From Magnetospirillum sp. SS-4 (GTDB lineage: Bacteria; Pseudomonadota; Alphaproteobacteria; Rhodospirillales; Magnetospirillaceae): a stretch of DNA of 58,234 nt. Shown here piece by piece: positions 22,779 to 31,986 of this stretch. The position numbers were made by a program, and so were the translations under genes. Position 1 is the first letter of the stretch; each line of letters begins with the position of its first letter. The DNA is taken from NCBI RefSeq assembly GCF_902729425.1, contig NZ_LR746532.1:1-58234 (forward strand), in the 5' to 3' direction. The notes beneath the pieces are model-generated. The model ran no database searches. It was given only the letters and a program-made list of their open reading frames with translations, and was not told where the DNA came from.

Positions 22779-23921
22779 TTGTTCCGTGTGTCGCAGTTCA
22801 TGCACGAGCTTGTCGCCCCCACTCCGGTGGGGCCGCGCCGCAATCCGCCCGGTCCGGTGGTGATCTGGAACCTGATCCGGCGCTGCAACCTGACCTGCAA
22901 GCACTGCTATTCCATCTCGGCCGACAAGGATTTCGCCGGCGAATTGTCCACCGCCGAGGTGTTCGAGGTGATGACCGACCTGCGCGGCTTCAAGGTGCCA
23001 GTGCTGATCTTGTCGGGCGGCGAGCCGCTGCTGCGCCCCGATATCTTCACCATCGCGGAAAAGGCCAAGGCCATGGGCTTTTACACCGCGCTGTCGTCCA
23101 ACGGCACCCTGATTGACGAGGCTATGGCCGACCGCATCAAGGGAATCGGCTTCGACTATGTCGGCATCAGCATCGACGGCATCGGCGCCACCCACGACCA
23201 TTTCCGGGCGCGCCAGGGCGCCTTCGCCGAATCCATGGGCGGCATCCGCCGCTGCGTGGCGCGCGGCATCAAGGTGGGGCTGCGCTTCACCATGACCATG
23301 GACAACGCCGCCGAGCTGCCGCAGGTGGTGGACCTGATGGAGAGCGAGGGGGTGACCAAGTTCTACTTCTCCCACCTCAACTATGCCGGGCGCGGCAACA
23401 AGAACCGGCTGGACGACGCCACCATCCAGATCACCCGCGACGCCATGGACTTTCTGTTCGACACCGCCTGGAAACACGCCGGGGCTGGGCGCGAGCGCGA
23501 ATTCGTCACCGGCAACAACGACGCCGACGGGCCTTATTTCCTGTCCTGGGTCAAGCGCCACTTTCCCGACCGGGCCGGGCACATCGCCGCCAAGCTGGTG
23601 CAGTGGGGCGGCAACGCGTCGGGCGTCAACGTCGCCAATATCGACAATCTGGGCGAGGTCCATCCCGACACCATGTGGTGGAACCACAATCTGGGCAATG
23701 TGCGGAACCGGCCGTTCTCGGCCATCTGGCAGGATGTCTCGGACCCGCTGATGGCGGGGCTGAAGCGCCACCCCCGCCCGGTGGAAGGCCGCTGCGCCGC
23801 CTGCGCCCACCTCGCCGCCTGCAACGGCAATACCCGGGTGCGCGCCCAGCGCGTCACCGGCAACGTCTGGGCCGAGGACCCCGGCTGCTACCTGACCGAC
23901 GAGGAGATCGGACTCGCATGA
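22779..23921 (+). CDS. nirJ: NirJ, radical SAM enzyme of heme d1 biosynthesis
   Basis: 380 residues. The radical SAM motif CNLTCKHC (C36, C40, C43) is followed by the SAM-binding LSGGEPLLRPD block. A C-terminal SPASM-like cysteine cluster (CAACAHLAAC, then DPGCYL) would hold a second Fe-S cluster. NirJ removes propionate side chains from didecarboxysiroheme and helps introduce the oxo groups of heme d1. The start is TTG (22779), seven bases after TAGGAG. The sequence MFRVSQFMHEL matches the expected N-terminus better than the internal ATG. It overlaps nirN by four bases. Confidence 0.94.
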   Translation: MFRVSQFMHELVAPTPVGPRRNPPGPVVIWNLIRRCNLTCKHCYSISADKDFAGELSTAEVFEVMTDLRGFKVPVLILSGGEPLLRPDIFTIAEKAKAMGFYTALSSNGTLIDEAMADRIKGIGFDYVGISIDGIGATHDHFRARQGAFAESMGGIRRCVARGIKVGLRFTMTMDNAAELPQVVDLMESEGVTKFYFSHLNYAGRGNKNRLDDATIQITRDAMDFLFDTAWKHAGAGREREFVTGNNDADGPYFLSWVKRHFPDRAGHIAAKLVQWGGNASGVNVANIDNLGEVHPDTMWWNHNLGNVRNRPFSAIWQDVSDPLMAGLKRHPRPVEGRCAACAHLAACNGNTRVRAQRVTGNVWAEDPGCYLTDEEIGLA

Positions 23922-25465
23922 AGGCCTTGCTGTTCGCGCTGACGCTGCTTGCCGTCACTCCCGCCCTGGCCTCCGACGAGGCGCCGAGGCTGTTCGCCGA
24001 GCATTGCGCCGCCTGTCACGGCGGCGACCGGCTGGGCGCCATCGGGCCGGCGCTGCTGCCCGAGAATCTTGGCCGCCTCAGGAAGCCCGAGGCCGAGAAG
24101 GTGATCGTCAATGGCCGTCCCGCCACCCAGATGCCGGGAATTGGCGACAAGCTGAACGCCGCCCAGGTCAAGGCGCTGGTGGATTACATCTACACGCCGC
24201 TGGCCGCCGTGCCGACCTGGGGCATGGACGAGATCAGGGCGTCGCGGGTCGTCAGCGTCGATCCCGCCACCTTGCCGGCCACGCCGCAATGGAAGGCCGA
24301 TCCCCTGAACCTGTTCACGGTGGTCGAGACCGGCGATCACCACGTCACCATCCTGGACGGCGATTCGCTGACGGCGCTGGCCCGCTTTCAAAGCCGCTTC
24401 GCGCTCCATGGCGGCGCCAAGTACTCGCCCGACGGCCGTTTCGTCTATTTCGCCTCCCGCGATGGCTGGATCACCAAATACGATCTCTACACCCTTCAGA
24501 TCATCGCCGAGATCAGGGTCGGGGTGAACACCCGCAACGTCGCGGTTTCCCATGACGGCCGTTTCCTGATGGCCGGCAACATGCTGCCCCATACCCTGGT
24601 GGCGCTGGATTCCCGCGACCTGACGCCCATCCAGGTGATTCCGGTGGTGGGCGAGAAGGGCGCGACCTCCAGGGTGTCGGCGGTCTATACCGCGCCGCCG
24701 CGGGCCAGCTTCGTCGTCGCCCTGAAGGACCTCAAGGAATTGTGGGAGATTCCCTACGCCGACGACGCCGGGCCGGTGATGAACGGCTTCGTCCATTCCT
24801 ACGAGAAGGGCATGGAGGAAGGCATCAGCCCCGGTGGCCGCTTCCAGGCCATCCGCATCAACACGCCCGATTACCTGGACGATTTCTTTTTCGACCAGAC
24901 CTACGAGCGCGCCATGGGGGCGTCGCGCGACGGCACCAAGGGCATGGTGATGGATCTCGACATCAAGCGCCGCATGGCCGAGATCGACCTGCCCGGCATG
25001 CCGCACCTGGGATCTGGCATCATCTTCAACAAGGACGGCCGCAGCTTCATGGCGACGCCGCACCTGAAGGAGGCGGTGATCAGCGTCATCGACATGACCA
25101 CCTGGAAGACGGTGAAGCGCATCCAGACGCTGGGACCGGGCTTCTTCATGCGCAGTCACGAGAACACCGGCTTCGCCTGGATCGACGTGTCCATGGGCAA
25201 GGAGAAGGACGCCATCCAGATCATCGACCTGAACAGCCTGGAAATCGTCAAGACCCTGCGGCCGGCGCCGGGCCGCACCACCGCGCACGCCGAATTCGAC
25301 CGCTGGGGCAAGAAGGTCCTGATCTCGGTGATGGAGGCCGAGGGCGAGATGATCGTCTACGACGCCGCCAGCTTCGAGGAACTGAAGCGGATGCCGATGA
25401 AACGCCCGGTGGGCAAGTACAACGTCTTCAACAAGATCAATTATTCCACCGGCACCAGCCATTGA
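23918..25465 (+). CDS. nirN: NirN, cytochrome c/d1-type dihydro-heme d1 dehydrogenase
   Basis: 515 residues. A signal peptide (1-19) precedes a cytochrome c domain with CAACH (C30, C33, H34) and an eight-bladed d1-type propeller that makes up the rest. This is the layout of both NirS and NirN. The position at the end of the d1 genes and the short N-terminus favour NirN, which oxidises dihydro-heme d1 in the periplasm and passes the cofactor on. HCAACHGGDRLGAIGPALLPENL is typical of NirN. I cannot fully exclude a NirS-like reductase without alignment of the d1-pocket histidines. The gene ends the cluster before a bidirectional hairpin. Confidence 0.85.
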   Translation: MKALLFALTLLAVTPALASDEAPRLFAEHCAACHGGDRLGAIGPALLPENLGRLRKPEAEKVIVNGRPATQMPGIGDKLNAAQVKALVDYIYTPLAAVPTWGMDEIRASRVVSVDPATLPATPQWKADPLNLFTVVETGDHHVTILDGDSLTALARFQSRFALHGGAKYSPDGRFVYFASRDGWITKYDLYTLQIIAEIRVGVNTRNVAVSHDGRFLMAGNMLPHTLVALDSRDLTPIQVIPVVGEKGATSRVSAVYTAPPRASFVVALKDLKELWEIPYADDAGPVMNGFVHSYEKGMEEGISPGGRFQAIRINTPDYLDDFFFDQTYERAMGASRDGTKGMVMDLDIKRRMAEIDLPGMPHLGSGIIFNKDGRSFMATPHLKEAVISVIDMTTWKTVKRIQTLGPGFFMRSHENTGFAWIDVSMGKEKDAIQIIDLNSLEIVKTLRPAPGRTTAHAEFDRWGKKVLISVMEAEGEMIVYDAASFEELKRMPMKRPVGKYNVFNKINYSTGTSH

Positions 25466-25505
25466 GGGATGCCCGGCCGGTGGAAACGGGCGCCGGAAGA
25501 ACTTC

Positions 25506-25529
25506 CCCCCTCCCGCAAGCGGGAGGGGG
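25506..25529. terminator. Hairpin between convergent nirN and zeta-subunit genes
   Basis: CCCCCTCCCG-CAAG-CGGGAGGGGG is a perfect ten-pair stem with a four-base loop, 40 bases from each of two convergent stops. The T run is poor on both sides, so it may act as a weak bidirectional terminator or an mRNA end stabiliser. Confidence 0.55.
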
Positions 25530-25569
25530 ATAGGGGCTTTCACCTTTATTCCGCTTATGTCGGGTCCGG

Positions 25570-25860
25570 TCAGGCCGGGTCGGCGTGGAGATAGCCGTCA
25601 AGCTGCGCCCTTATCTCGGCCTCGCTCAACCCGGTGGCGGTCAGGTCGGGACCGACCTTGGCCAGGATGTCGTCGTCGCCGACCTCCTCGAAATCGGCCA
25701 TCACCACCTCGCGGGCATAGGTCTCGGCGGCGTCTCCGGCAAGGCCGAGGCGCCCGGCAGCCCAAAGTCCGAACTGCTTGACGGCCTTGGTGCGCCGCTT
25801 GAACTCGCGGTCGTGGTCGAAGGCGGTTTTCGAGCCGGTGGTGCTGCTGTTGAAGGTCAT
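25570..25860 (-). CDS. ATP synthase inhibitor subunit zeta (DUF1476)
   Basis: 96 residues from an ATG preceded by AAGGAGAG. The core FDHDREFKRRTKAVKQFGLWAAGRLGLAGDAAETYAREVVMADFEEVGDDDILAKV (two blocks) is the alphaproteobacterial DUF1476 family, whose Paracoccus member is the zeta inhibitor of F1-ATPase that blocks ATP hydrolysis through its N-terminus. The N-terminus here (MTFNSSTTGSKTAF) is polar and disordered-looking, as in the family. A longer in-frame start at 25941 would add 27 residues without a ribosome site. The protein would matter when respiration slows, which fits the anaerobic genes around it. Confidence 0.88.
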   Translation of the reverse strand: MTFNSSTTGSKTAFDHDREFKRRTKAVKQFGLWAAGRLGLAGDAAETYAREVVMADFEEVGDDDILAKVGPDLTATGLSEAEIRAQLDGYLHADPA

Positions 25861-26120
25861 GACGCTCTCCTTGGACTTCGGTTCGATTTCCCCGTGATGG
25901 GGGCTGTTCCAAGAGATGGGTTCAAAATCACTGATATTCAATTCGGCATCCGTCTATCCTTCAGATAGGCAGAAAAGATCAATGACCATCGTCGTATCCC
26001 GGCCTGAATCGCGTTGCCGCCATTTTCCTGCGGCACTATCTTGTCTTCCACGCGGCGGTTTCCGGGCCGACACGACCGCCGGGGGCCGGGCTGGCGTCGC
26101 GGATGGGTTGGGTGGAGAAC

Positions 26121-27284
26121 ATGTCAGAACCTGCTTCCGTTCCCCGCAGCGGCCGCTATCCCAAGGCGCATCGTCCGTTCTTCCTGGCCGCCTGCCTGTA
26201 CGGCGCCCTGACGGCGCCGCTGTGGTGGGCGGAATGGGCGGGGTGGCTGCCGGGCTGCCGCGACTGCGACCCGGCGGCGCGCCACGCCCATGAGATGCTG
26301 CTGGGATTCGCGGCGGCGGTGCTGGGCGGCTATCTGTTCACCAAGGTGACGTGGCCACGCCTGATCCTGGCCCTGGCGGCCTGGGCGGCGGCGCGCGTCG
26401 GCGCCTGGACCGGGCTTGACGGTCCCGCCGGGCTGGTGCTGGCGCTGGGCTATCCGGCGCTGCTGTTCGCCTTTGGCGGCTGGCCGTTCCTCAAGGCCGC
26501 CAAGCTGGGGCACAACATGGTGTTCGCGCCGGCCATCGCCACCTTCGCCGTGGCCGAGGCGCTGTATCAGGCCGGTCGGCTGGGGCTGATCGAGGCGGGC
26601 GAGCGGCGCGGGGTTCTCACCGCCTTCGACATGGTGGCGCTGCTGATCCTGGTGATGGGCGGCCGGGTGATTCCCGCCGCCATGGCCGGTCTGGTGCGCA
26701 AGGAGGAAAGCCGCCAACTGTTCGACCGCAACCGCCCCTGGCTGGAATGGGTGGTGATCCTGGGGCTGGCGCTGGAGGCGCTGAGCGATGCGCTGGGCCT
26801 GCCTCATGTCGGCGCCATGGCGGTGGCGGGAATCGCCGCCCTGGCGCGCCAGGGCCGCTGGCGGCCGATGCTGTCGTTGACCGACGCCTCCATGGGGCCG
26901 ATCCAGCTTGGCTATTTCCTGCTGGCGAGCGGTCTGGTCCTGGCCTCGGTGGCCGACGTGATCGGCATGGGGCCGGGCACCGACGCGCTGCACCTCGCCA
27001 CCTTGGGGGGCATCGGGCTGGTGACCAGCGCCATGATGCTGCGCATCGACCATATCCGCGAACGCAAGGGGCACCGCTGGCGCAAGATCGGCATTCTTGT
27101 GGCGGCGCTGCTGGTCGTCGCCGCCGATTTGCGCATCACCGCCAGCGTCGCGCCCGAAATCCTGATTCCGGCGTCGGCGGCGCTGTGGTCGCTGGCCTTC
27201 CTGACCCTGGTGGCGGCGCTGGTCCTGGGGTGGTGGCGAGGTGCTGGACTTCGCGAGGCCAAGCCCCATATAAACCAGCCATGA
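26121..27284 (+). CDS. nnrS: NnrS family heme/copper membrane protein (NO stress)
   Basis: 387 residues with about twelve hydrophobic helices. NnrS landmarks are [14 protein letters not shown] at the start, the [21 protein letters not shown] histidine motif, [21 protein letters not shown] and the [19 protein letters not shown] block, whose histidines bind heme and copper in the family. NnrS proteins lessen nitrosative stress under anaerobic growth and are often regulated by NO-responsive Fnr relatives. Its closeness to the heme d1 genes fits denitrification. GGTGGAG precedes the chosen ATG. The stop overlaps dapF by ATGA. The 260-base region upstream (25861-26120) shows no gene and no convincing Fnr box. 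Confidence 0.88.
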   Translation: MSEPASVPRSGRYPKAHRPFFLAACLYGALTAPLWWAEWAGWLPGCRDCDPAARHAHEMLLGFAAAVLGGYLFTKVTWPRLILALAAWAAARVGAWTGLDGPAGLVLALGYPALLFAFGGWPFLKAAKLGHNMVFAPAIATFAVAEALYQAGRLGLIEAGERRGVLTAFDMVALLILVMGGRVIPAAMAGLVRKEESRQLFDRNRPWLEWVVILGLALEALSDALGLPHVGAMAVAGIAALARQGRWRPMLSLTDASMGPIQLGYFLLASGLVLASVADVIGMGPGTDALHLATLGGIGLVTSAMMLRIDHIRERKGHRWRKIGILVAALLVVAADLRITASVAPEILIPASAALWSLAFLTLVAALVLGWWRGAGLREAKPHINQP

Positions 27285-28138
27285 TCCAGACCGCCGCCTG
27301 GCCCTTCGTCAAGATGCACGGGCTCGGGAACGACTTCGTCGTTCTCGATGCGCGGACTCGCGCCCTCGCCCTGACGCCCGAGCGGGTGCGGGCGCTGGCC
27401 GACCGGCGCACTGGCATCGGCTGCGACCAACTGGTGGTGATCGCGCCGGCCAAGGGCCAGGTCAGCGACGCCACCATGCTGATCTTCAACGCCGACGGTT
27501 CCGAGGTCTCGGCCTGCGGCAACGCCACCCGCTGCGTCGCCTGGCACCTGATGCGCGAAAGCGGCGCCTCCAAGGTGGTGATCGAGACCCGCGCCGGCCT
27601 GCTGGACGCGGAATCCCGCGGCGAGCATCTGGTGGCGGTGGACATGGGCCGGCCGGGGCTGGACTGGCGCGACATTCCCCTGGCCAGGGCGGTCGATACC
27701 CTGCATCTCGGCATCGCCGCCGGGCCGCTGGCCGATCCGGTGGGGGTCAGCATGGGCAACCCCCATGCGGTGTTCTTCGTCGAGAATGCCGAGGCGGTCG
27801 ACCTCGCCGCCTTCGGGCCGGGGCTGGAGCATCACTCCCTGTTCCCCGAGCGCGCCAATATCGAGGCCGCCCAGGTGCTGACGCCACCCGACGCCGCCCT
27901 GGGTCGCATCCGCATGCGGGTGTGGGAGCGTGGATCGGGCATCACCATGGCCTGCGGCACCGGCGCCTGCGCCACCCTGGTGGCGGCGGCAAGGCGCGGC
28001 CTTTCCCCCCGCAAGGCCGAGATCGTGCTGGACGGCGGCCTGCTCGCCATCGAATGGCTGCCCGACGACCATGTGCTGATGACCGGTCCGGTGGCCACCA
28101 GCTTCGCCGGTGTCCTGGACCCGACGCTGCTGCCATGA
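27281..28138 (+). CDS. dapF: Diaminopimelate epimerase
   Basis: 285 residues. [12 protein letters not shown] opens the first half-domain. The two catalytic cysteines are C79 (SACGNATRC) and C225 (MACGTGAC), with [11 protein letters not shown] and VWERGSG also conserved. It interconverts LL- and meso-diaminopimelate for lysine and peptidoglycan synthesis. The dapF-mtaB pair is common in alphaproteobacteria, so this gene belongs functionally with mtaB rather than with nnrS. Overlaps with both neighbours (ATGA on each side) nevertheless put all three on one transcript. Confidence 0.96.
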   Translation: MIQTAAWPFVKMHGLGNDFVVLDARTRALALTPERVRALADRRTGIGCDQLVVIAPAKGQVSDATMLIFNADGSEVSACGNATRCVAWHLMRESGASKVVIETRAGLLDAESRGEHLVAVDMGRPGLDWRDIPLARAVDTLHLGIAAGPLADPVGVSMGNPHAVFFVENAEAVDLAAFGPGLEHHSLFPERANIEAAQVLTPPDAALGRIRMRVWERGSGITMACGTGACATLVAAARRGLSPRKAEIVLDGGLLAIEWLPDDHVLMTGPVATSFAGVLDPTLLP

Positions 28139-29436
28139 GCGAACCGAAGTCGCAGGTCCTGACCTTCGGCTGCCGTCTCAACGCCTATGAGTCGGAAGTG
28201 ATGAAGGAGCACGCCCGCGCCGCCGAGAGCGGGGTGGAGACGGTGATCGTCAACACCTGCGCCGTTACCGCCGAGGCCGAGCGCCAAGCGCGTCAGGCCA
28301 TCCGCAAGATCCGGCGCGAACGCCCCGCCGCCCGCATCGTGGTCACCGGCTGCGCCGCCCAGGCCCATCCCGAGACCTTCGCCGCCATGGCCGAGGTCGA
28401 CCAGATCCTCGGCAATGCCGAGAAGATGCGGCCCGAGGTGTTCGCGGTTCCGCCGGCCGGGCGCATCGTGGTCGGCGACATCATGGCGGTGCGCGAGGTC
28501 GCCTCGCATCTGGTGTCGGGCTTCGAGGGCCGCGCCAGGGCCTTCGTCGAGGTGCAGCAGGGCTGCGACCATCGCTGCACCTTCTGCATCATTCCGTTCG
28601 GGCGCGGCCCCAACCGCTCGGTTCCCATGGGCCGGGTGGTCGGGCAGATCCGCGAACTGGTCCAGGCCGGCTATGGCGAGGTGGTGCTGACCGGCGTCGA
28701 TGTCACCGCCTATGGCGGCGACCTGCCGGGCAAGCCGTCGCTGGGCCAGCTGGTCCGCCGCCTGCTGGCGGCGGTGCCCGAGCTTCCCCGCCTGCGGCTG
28801 TCGTCGCTGGACCCGGTGGAGGTGGACGACGAGCTACTGGCCGCCATCGCCGGGGAAGAACGGCTGATGCCCCATATCCACCTGTCGGTCCAGGCCGGCG
28901 ACGACACCATCCTGAAGCGCATGAAGCGCCGTCATCTTCGCGACGACGTGCTGCGTCTGGCCGACCGCATCCGCTCGCTCCGGCCCGACGTGGCGCTGGG
29001 CGCCGACATCATCGCCGGCTTTCCCACCGAGGACGAGGACATGTTCCGGCGCTCGCTGGATCTGGTGGACGAGGCTGGCCTTACCCATCTGCACGTCTTT
29101 CCGTTCTCGGCCCGGCCGGGCACGCCGGCGGCCAAGATGCCCAAGGTCAGGGGCGATGTGGTCAAGGAACGCGCCGCCCGCCTGCGCGCCAGGGGCGAGG
29201 CGGCACTGGCCGCCTTCATGGCGTCGCGAATCGGCCGGGGCGCCAGCGTGCTGGTCGAACGCGACGGCCAGGGGCATTGTGGACATTACCTGCCGGTGCG
29301 GATCGACGGCTGCCGGGCCGAGCCGGGCGCCATCGTGCCGGCGACCGTCACCGGGATGACCGGCGGCGTCCTGGACGCGGTCGCGATCGGACAGGCGACG
29401 GAACCCGCGATCATGCCGGCTTCGTCGCGACGTTGA
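28135..29436 (+). CDS. mtaB: MtaB, tRNA t6A37 methylthiotransferase
   Basis: 433 residues. The methylthiotransferase domain supplies three cluster cysteines (C13 in TFGCRLN, C42 in NTCAVT, C73 in TGCAAQ). The radical SAM motif CDHRCTFC supplies C144, C148 and C151, and a TRAM-like domain lies at the C-terminus. FGCRLN, in place of the YGCQMN of MiaB, marks the MtaB branch, which converts t6A to ms2t6A at position 37 of ANN-decoding tRNAs. It ends just before a strong hairpin. Confidence 0.93.
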   Translation: MSEPKSQVLTFGCRLNAYESEVMKEHARAAESGVETVIVNTCAVTAEAERQARQAIRKIRRERPAARIVVTGCAAQAHPETFAAMAEVDQILGNAEKMRPEVFAVPPAGRIVVGDIMAVREVASHLVSGFEGRARAFVEVQQGCDHRCTFCIIPFGRGPNRSVPMGRVVGQIRELVQAGYGEVVLTGVDVTAYGGDLPGKPSLGQLVRRLLAAVPELPRLRLSSLDPVEVDDELLAAIAGEERLMPHIHLSVQAGDDTILKRMKRRHLRDDVLRLADRIRSLRPDVALGADIIAGFPTEDEDMFRRSLDLVDEAGLTHLHVFPFSARPGTPAAKMPKVRGDVVKERAARLRARGEAALAAFMASRIGRGASVLVERDGQGHCGHYLPVRIDGCRAEPGAIVPATVTGMTGGVLDAVAIGQATEPAIMPASSRR

Positions 29437-29441
29437 AAAAA

Positions 29442-29478
29442 CAAGGCCCCCCGTCGGAAAATCCGACGGGGGGCCTTG
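29442..29478 (-). terminator. Strong intrinsic terminator for the benzoyl-CoA operon/ferredoxin
   Basis: A 17-pair perfect stem (CAAGGCCCCCCGTCGGA and its complement, three-base loop) sits 15 bases after the ferredoxin stop. On the minus strand it is followed by six T residues. On the plus strand it lies six bases after mtaB and lacks a T run, so it primarily ends the minus-strand operon. Confidence 0.85.
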
Positions 29479-29492
29479 CGTCGTCCGGTCAC

Positions 29493-29732
29493 TCAGCCGT
29501 GAAGCGAGTGATAGCGGGCCATCAGGACATCCTTGCTCTCGACATCGCCCACGACGATGCAGTCGGCCGGGCAGACCATCTGGCACTGCGGGCTGTCCTC
29601 GGCGCCGACGCACTCGGTGCAGGCGGCGGGATTGATCACATAGATCACGTCGCCGGCGGAAATGGCGTTGTTCGGGCACACGGAGACGCAAGCGTCACAG
29701 CTGGTGCAGTCGTCGGTAATCTTCAGAGACAT
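29493..29732 (-). CDS. fdx: 2[4Fe-4S] ferredoxin (Alvin type) for benzoyl-CoA reductase
   Basis: 79 residues with CTSCDACVSVCP for one cluster and CTECVGAEDSPQCQMVCP for the other. The eight-residue insertion in the second motif and the C-terminal extension mark the low-potential Chromatium/Thauera-type ferredoxin. In Thauera-type pathways such a ferredoxin is reduced by 2-oxoglutarate:ferredoxin oxidoreductase and feeds benzoyl-CoA reductase. Both partners are encoded here (korAB and bcrCBAD). It is the last gene of the operon, separated from bcrD by a long hairpin and followed by a strong terminator. Confidence 0.93.
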   Translation of the reverse strand: MSLKITDDCTSCDACVSVCPNNAISAGDVIYVINPAACTECVGAEDSPQCQMVCPADCIVVGDVESKDVLMARYHSLHG

Positions 29733-29770
29733 TTTTTATTCCTCTCCTCTCCTCGCAACCCCGCGGAATT

Positions 29771-29810
29771 CATCCCCGGCCCCCGCATTATTCGCGGGTG
29801 GCCGGGGATG
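29771..29810. promoter_or_regulatory. Intercistronic hairpin between bcrD and fdx
   Basis: CATCCCCGGCC with CCCGC on one side pairs with GCGGG and GGCCGGGGATG on the other, around a seven-base loop and one bulge, giving about 16 pairs. There is no T run on the minus strand. It may block exonucleases or partly attenuate transcription, letting the ferredoxin be made at a level different from the reductase subunits. Confidence 0.55.
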
Positions 29811-29818
29811 GTTCCATA

Positions 29819-30658
29819 CTACGCCGCCTGACCCAGGCGGGCGAGCTTTTCGTGGCGGAAGGCACCCCACAGCGCGGCGCCGATGGCACCGGCATATATC
29901 GAGTCGGGGTGGCTGGTTGCAACCAGATTCACCTTTTCCTGCTCGGCCGCCTCGTTCAAGGCCGCGACCAGACCGGCGTCGAGCGCCAGGCCGCCGGTGA
30001 CCTGGACGATGCCTTCGACCGCGCCGATGGACTTCAGCAGCTTGGCCAGACGCACAGCCATGGACACATGAATGCCCTTGAGGATGTTCGACGCCGAGAT
30101 GCCGCGCGAGACCATGTTGATGACGTCGGTCTCGGCCAGCACGGCGCAGATCGACGACACCTTCTCGGGGTTGTCGGCCGCCTGGCTGAGGCTGCCGATC
30201 TCGTCCTGGGCGATGCCCAGGTAGCGGGCGATGTTTTCCAGGAACTGGCCCGAGCCCGACGCGCACTGGCTGGTCATCTTGTAGGACAGCACCTTGCCCG
30301 AGCCATCCATGCGGATGGCGCGGCCGTTCAGCGCGCCGATGTCGAGCACCGCGCGGGCTTCCGGGTTGAGGTACAGGCCGCCGCGACCGTGGGTGGTCAT
30401 GGAGTAGAAGTGGCCGGTGGCGAAGCTGAGATTCTCGGCGTCGCCGGTCGACGCCACGTAGGCGACGTCCTTCTTGTCGACGCCCGCGGTCTTCAGCATG
30501 TGGTCATAGGCTTCGTTGGTCAGCTGGAAGGGATCGCGGTTACGGATACGCGCGGTTTCCTTGCCCAGCCACTCGACCTTGTCGCCGTTGATCTTGAACA
30601 CGACGGTCTTGATGCAACCAGAACCGATATCGACGCCGGTGGTGATAAGTTCGGACAT
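29819..30658 (-). CDS. bcrD: Benzoyl-CoA reductase subunit D (BcrD), ATP-binding
   Basis: 279 residues, the normal size for BcrD/BadG. It has the acetate/sugar kinase-Hsp70-actin fold: TTGVDIGSGCIKTVVFK is the phosphate-binding loop, and VLDIGALNGRAIRMD and VTGGLALDAGL follow. Two cysteines (QCASGSGQF and SICAVLAETD) would contribute to the [4Fe-4S] cluster bridging subunits A and D. It couples hydrolysis of two ATP to two-electron reduction of the benzene ring of benzoyl-CoA. It is the last reductase gene in the order C-B-A-D, as in Thauera aromatica. Confidence 0.95.
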   Translation of the reverse strand: MSELITTGVDIGSGCIKTVVFKINGDKVEWLGKETARIRNRDPFQLTNEAYDHMLKTAGVDKKDVAYVASTGDAENLSFATGHFYSMTTHGRGGLYLNPEARAVLDIGALNGRAIRMDGSGKVLSYKMTSQCASGSGQFLENIARYLGIAQDEIGSLSQAADNPEKVSSICAVLAETDVINMVSRGISASNILKGIHVSMAVRLAKLLKSIGAVEGIVQVTGGLALDAGLVAALNEAAEQEKVNLVATSHPDSIYAGAIGAALWGAFRHEKLARLGQAA

Positions 30659-30679
30659 TGGTCTCTCCTCCCTTCCAGA

Positions 30680-31972
30680 TCAGTTCACGACGGCGCGGAC
30701 GGCGAAGGTGGCCCCGCCGAGAGCGCCGGTGTAGATCGAGTCCGGGTCGATGTTGATGGTCACGTCGCCGTAGTTTTCCTTGATCAGCTTGCGCAGCTCG
30801 CGCACCGCCGCCTCGTTCTTGGCGACGCCGCCGGTGAAGGTGAACTGGTCCTTGACGCCGCCGGCCCGCGACAGGATCGACATGGCGCGCAGGATGATGG
30901 CGCGGTGCAGACCGGCCAGGATGTCTTCCCGCTTTTCGCCCAGCGCCAGACGGTCGCGCAACTCGGCGCCGGCGAACACGGTGCAGGTGGAGTTGATGCG
31001 GACCTGCTTGTTGGACTTCATGGCCAGCGGGCCGAGTTCGTGCAGGCCCATGTTCATCTCGTCGGCGATGTAGCCCAGATAGCGGCCGCAGCCGGCGGCG
31101 CAGCGGTCGTTCATCTGGAAGTTCTCGACGATGCCGACCGGGTCCACCTGGATGCCCTTGGTGTCCTGGCCGCCGATGTCGAGAACGGTCCGGGTGTCGG
31201 GATACATCATGTGGGCGCCGAGACCGTGGCACAGGATCTCGGAACGGATGTGCTCCTTGGGGAAGGGCAGGCGGACGCGGCCGTAGCCGGTGCCGACCAC
31301 GTAGGTCTCCTCCAGCGGAATGGCCAGCGCGGCCTGGACCGGCTTCAGGATCGAGGAACCGGTCATGGTGCCCTTTTCCAGGGCGCGGACGAACTTGCCC
31401 TCCATGTCGCCCGACGGCGGACGGTTTTCCACTTCGATGATCGACTTGTCATAGACGTTGAGGATCAGGTCGAAGCCCAGGCCGGCTTCCTTGCACACGG
31501 CCTCGCCGTGGCTCATGAACTCGGCGCCGGCCAGATCGCGGAAGAAGTCGGACTTGCGCTTGACGCCGGGGGCGTACTGGGCGGCCGAACTGTCGCGCAG
31601 CCGCGAGAAGGTGCCTTCCAGAGCCTCGATCACCGCCTTCTCGCGGCCGGCGAAGCGCGGCCCCTTGATGTTGGCGATGCAGGTCTGTTGCAGGTCTTCG
31701 AGCTGCTCCAGGAACTGGACGTGACGGAAATTGCGCTCCAGATCCGCCAGGATCTCGTCAACCTTGCCCGACACTTCCGGAACCGAGGCGAGGCCGCGGC
31801 GGAACAGGGTCAGGCGGGTGTCGATCAGCGCTTCCTGCTTGGAAACGGCTGCCGCGGTGTCGTAGTTGGAACGCGAATTGGTGATGCCGCGCCCCAGGAT
31901 CTGGAGGTTCTCGTCCATCACCACGGCTTTGGTGGTGGTGGAGCCCAGATCGATGCCGATGAAACAACGCAT
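30680..31972 (-). CDS. bcrA: Benzoyl-CoA reductase subunit A (BcrA), ATP-binding
   Basis: 430 residues, larger than BcrD but with the same fold. [17 protein letters not shown] is the N-terminal nucleotide loop, and [15 protein letters not shown] and [15 protein letters not shown] come later. The cluster cysteines are in [13 protein letters not shown] and [10 protein letters not shown]. An insertion of about 130 residues after the first motif (roughly 45-180) is characteristic of BcrA/BadF. With BcrD it forms the ATP-hydrolysing activase module that passes low-potential electrons to BcrBC. Shine-Dalgarno AGGGAGGAA lies directly upstream. Confidence 0.95.
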   Translation of the reverse strand: MRCFIGIDLGSTTTKAVVMDENLQILGRGITNSRSNYDTAAAVSKQEALIDTRLTLFRRGLASVPEVSGKVDEILADLERNFRHVQFLEQLEDLQQTCIANIKGPRFAGREKAVIEALEGTFSRLRDSSAAQYAPGVKRKSDFFRDLAGAEFMSHGEAVCKEAGLGFDLILNVYDKSIIEVENRPPSGDMEGKFVRALEKGTMTGSSILKPVQAALAIPLEETYVVGTGYGRVRLPFPKEHIRSEILCHGLGAHMMYPDTRTVLDIGGQDTKGIQVDPVGIVENFQMNDRCAAGCGRYLGYIADEMNMGLHELGPLAMKSNKQVRINSTCTVFAGAELRDRLALGEKREDILAGLHRAIILRAMSILSRAGGVKDQFTFTGGVAKNEAAVRELRKLIKENYGDVTINIDPDSIYTGALGGATFAVRAVVN

Positions 31973-31986
31973 TATTCGTTCCTCCC

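Noticed and set aside
25861-26120. An Fnr/NO-responsive box upstream of nnrS
   Set aside because: Partial TTGA/TCAA matches occur, but none has the right spacing and symmetry, so I do not report a site.
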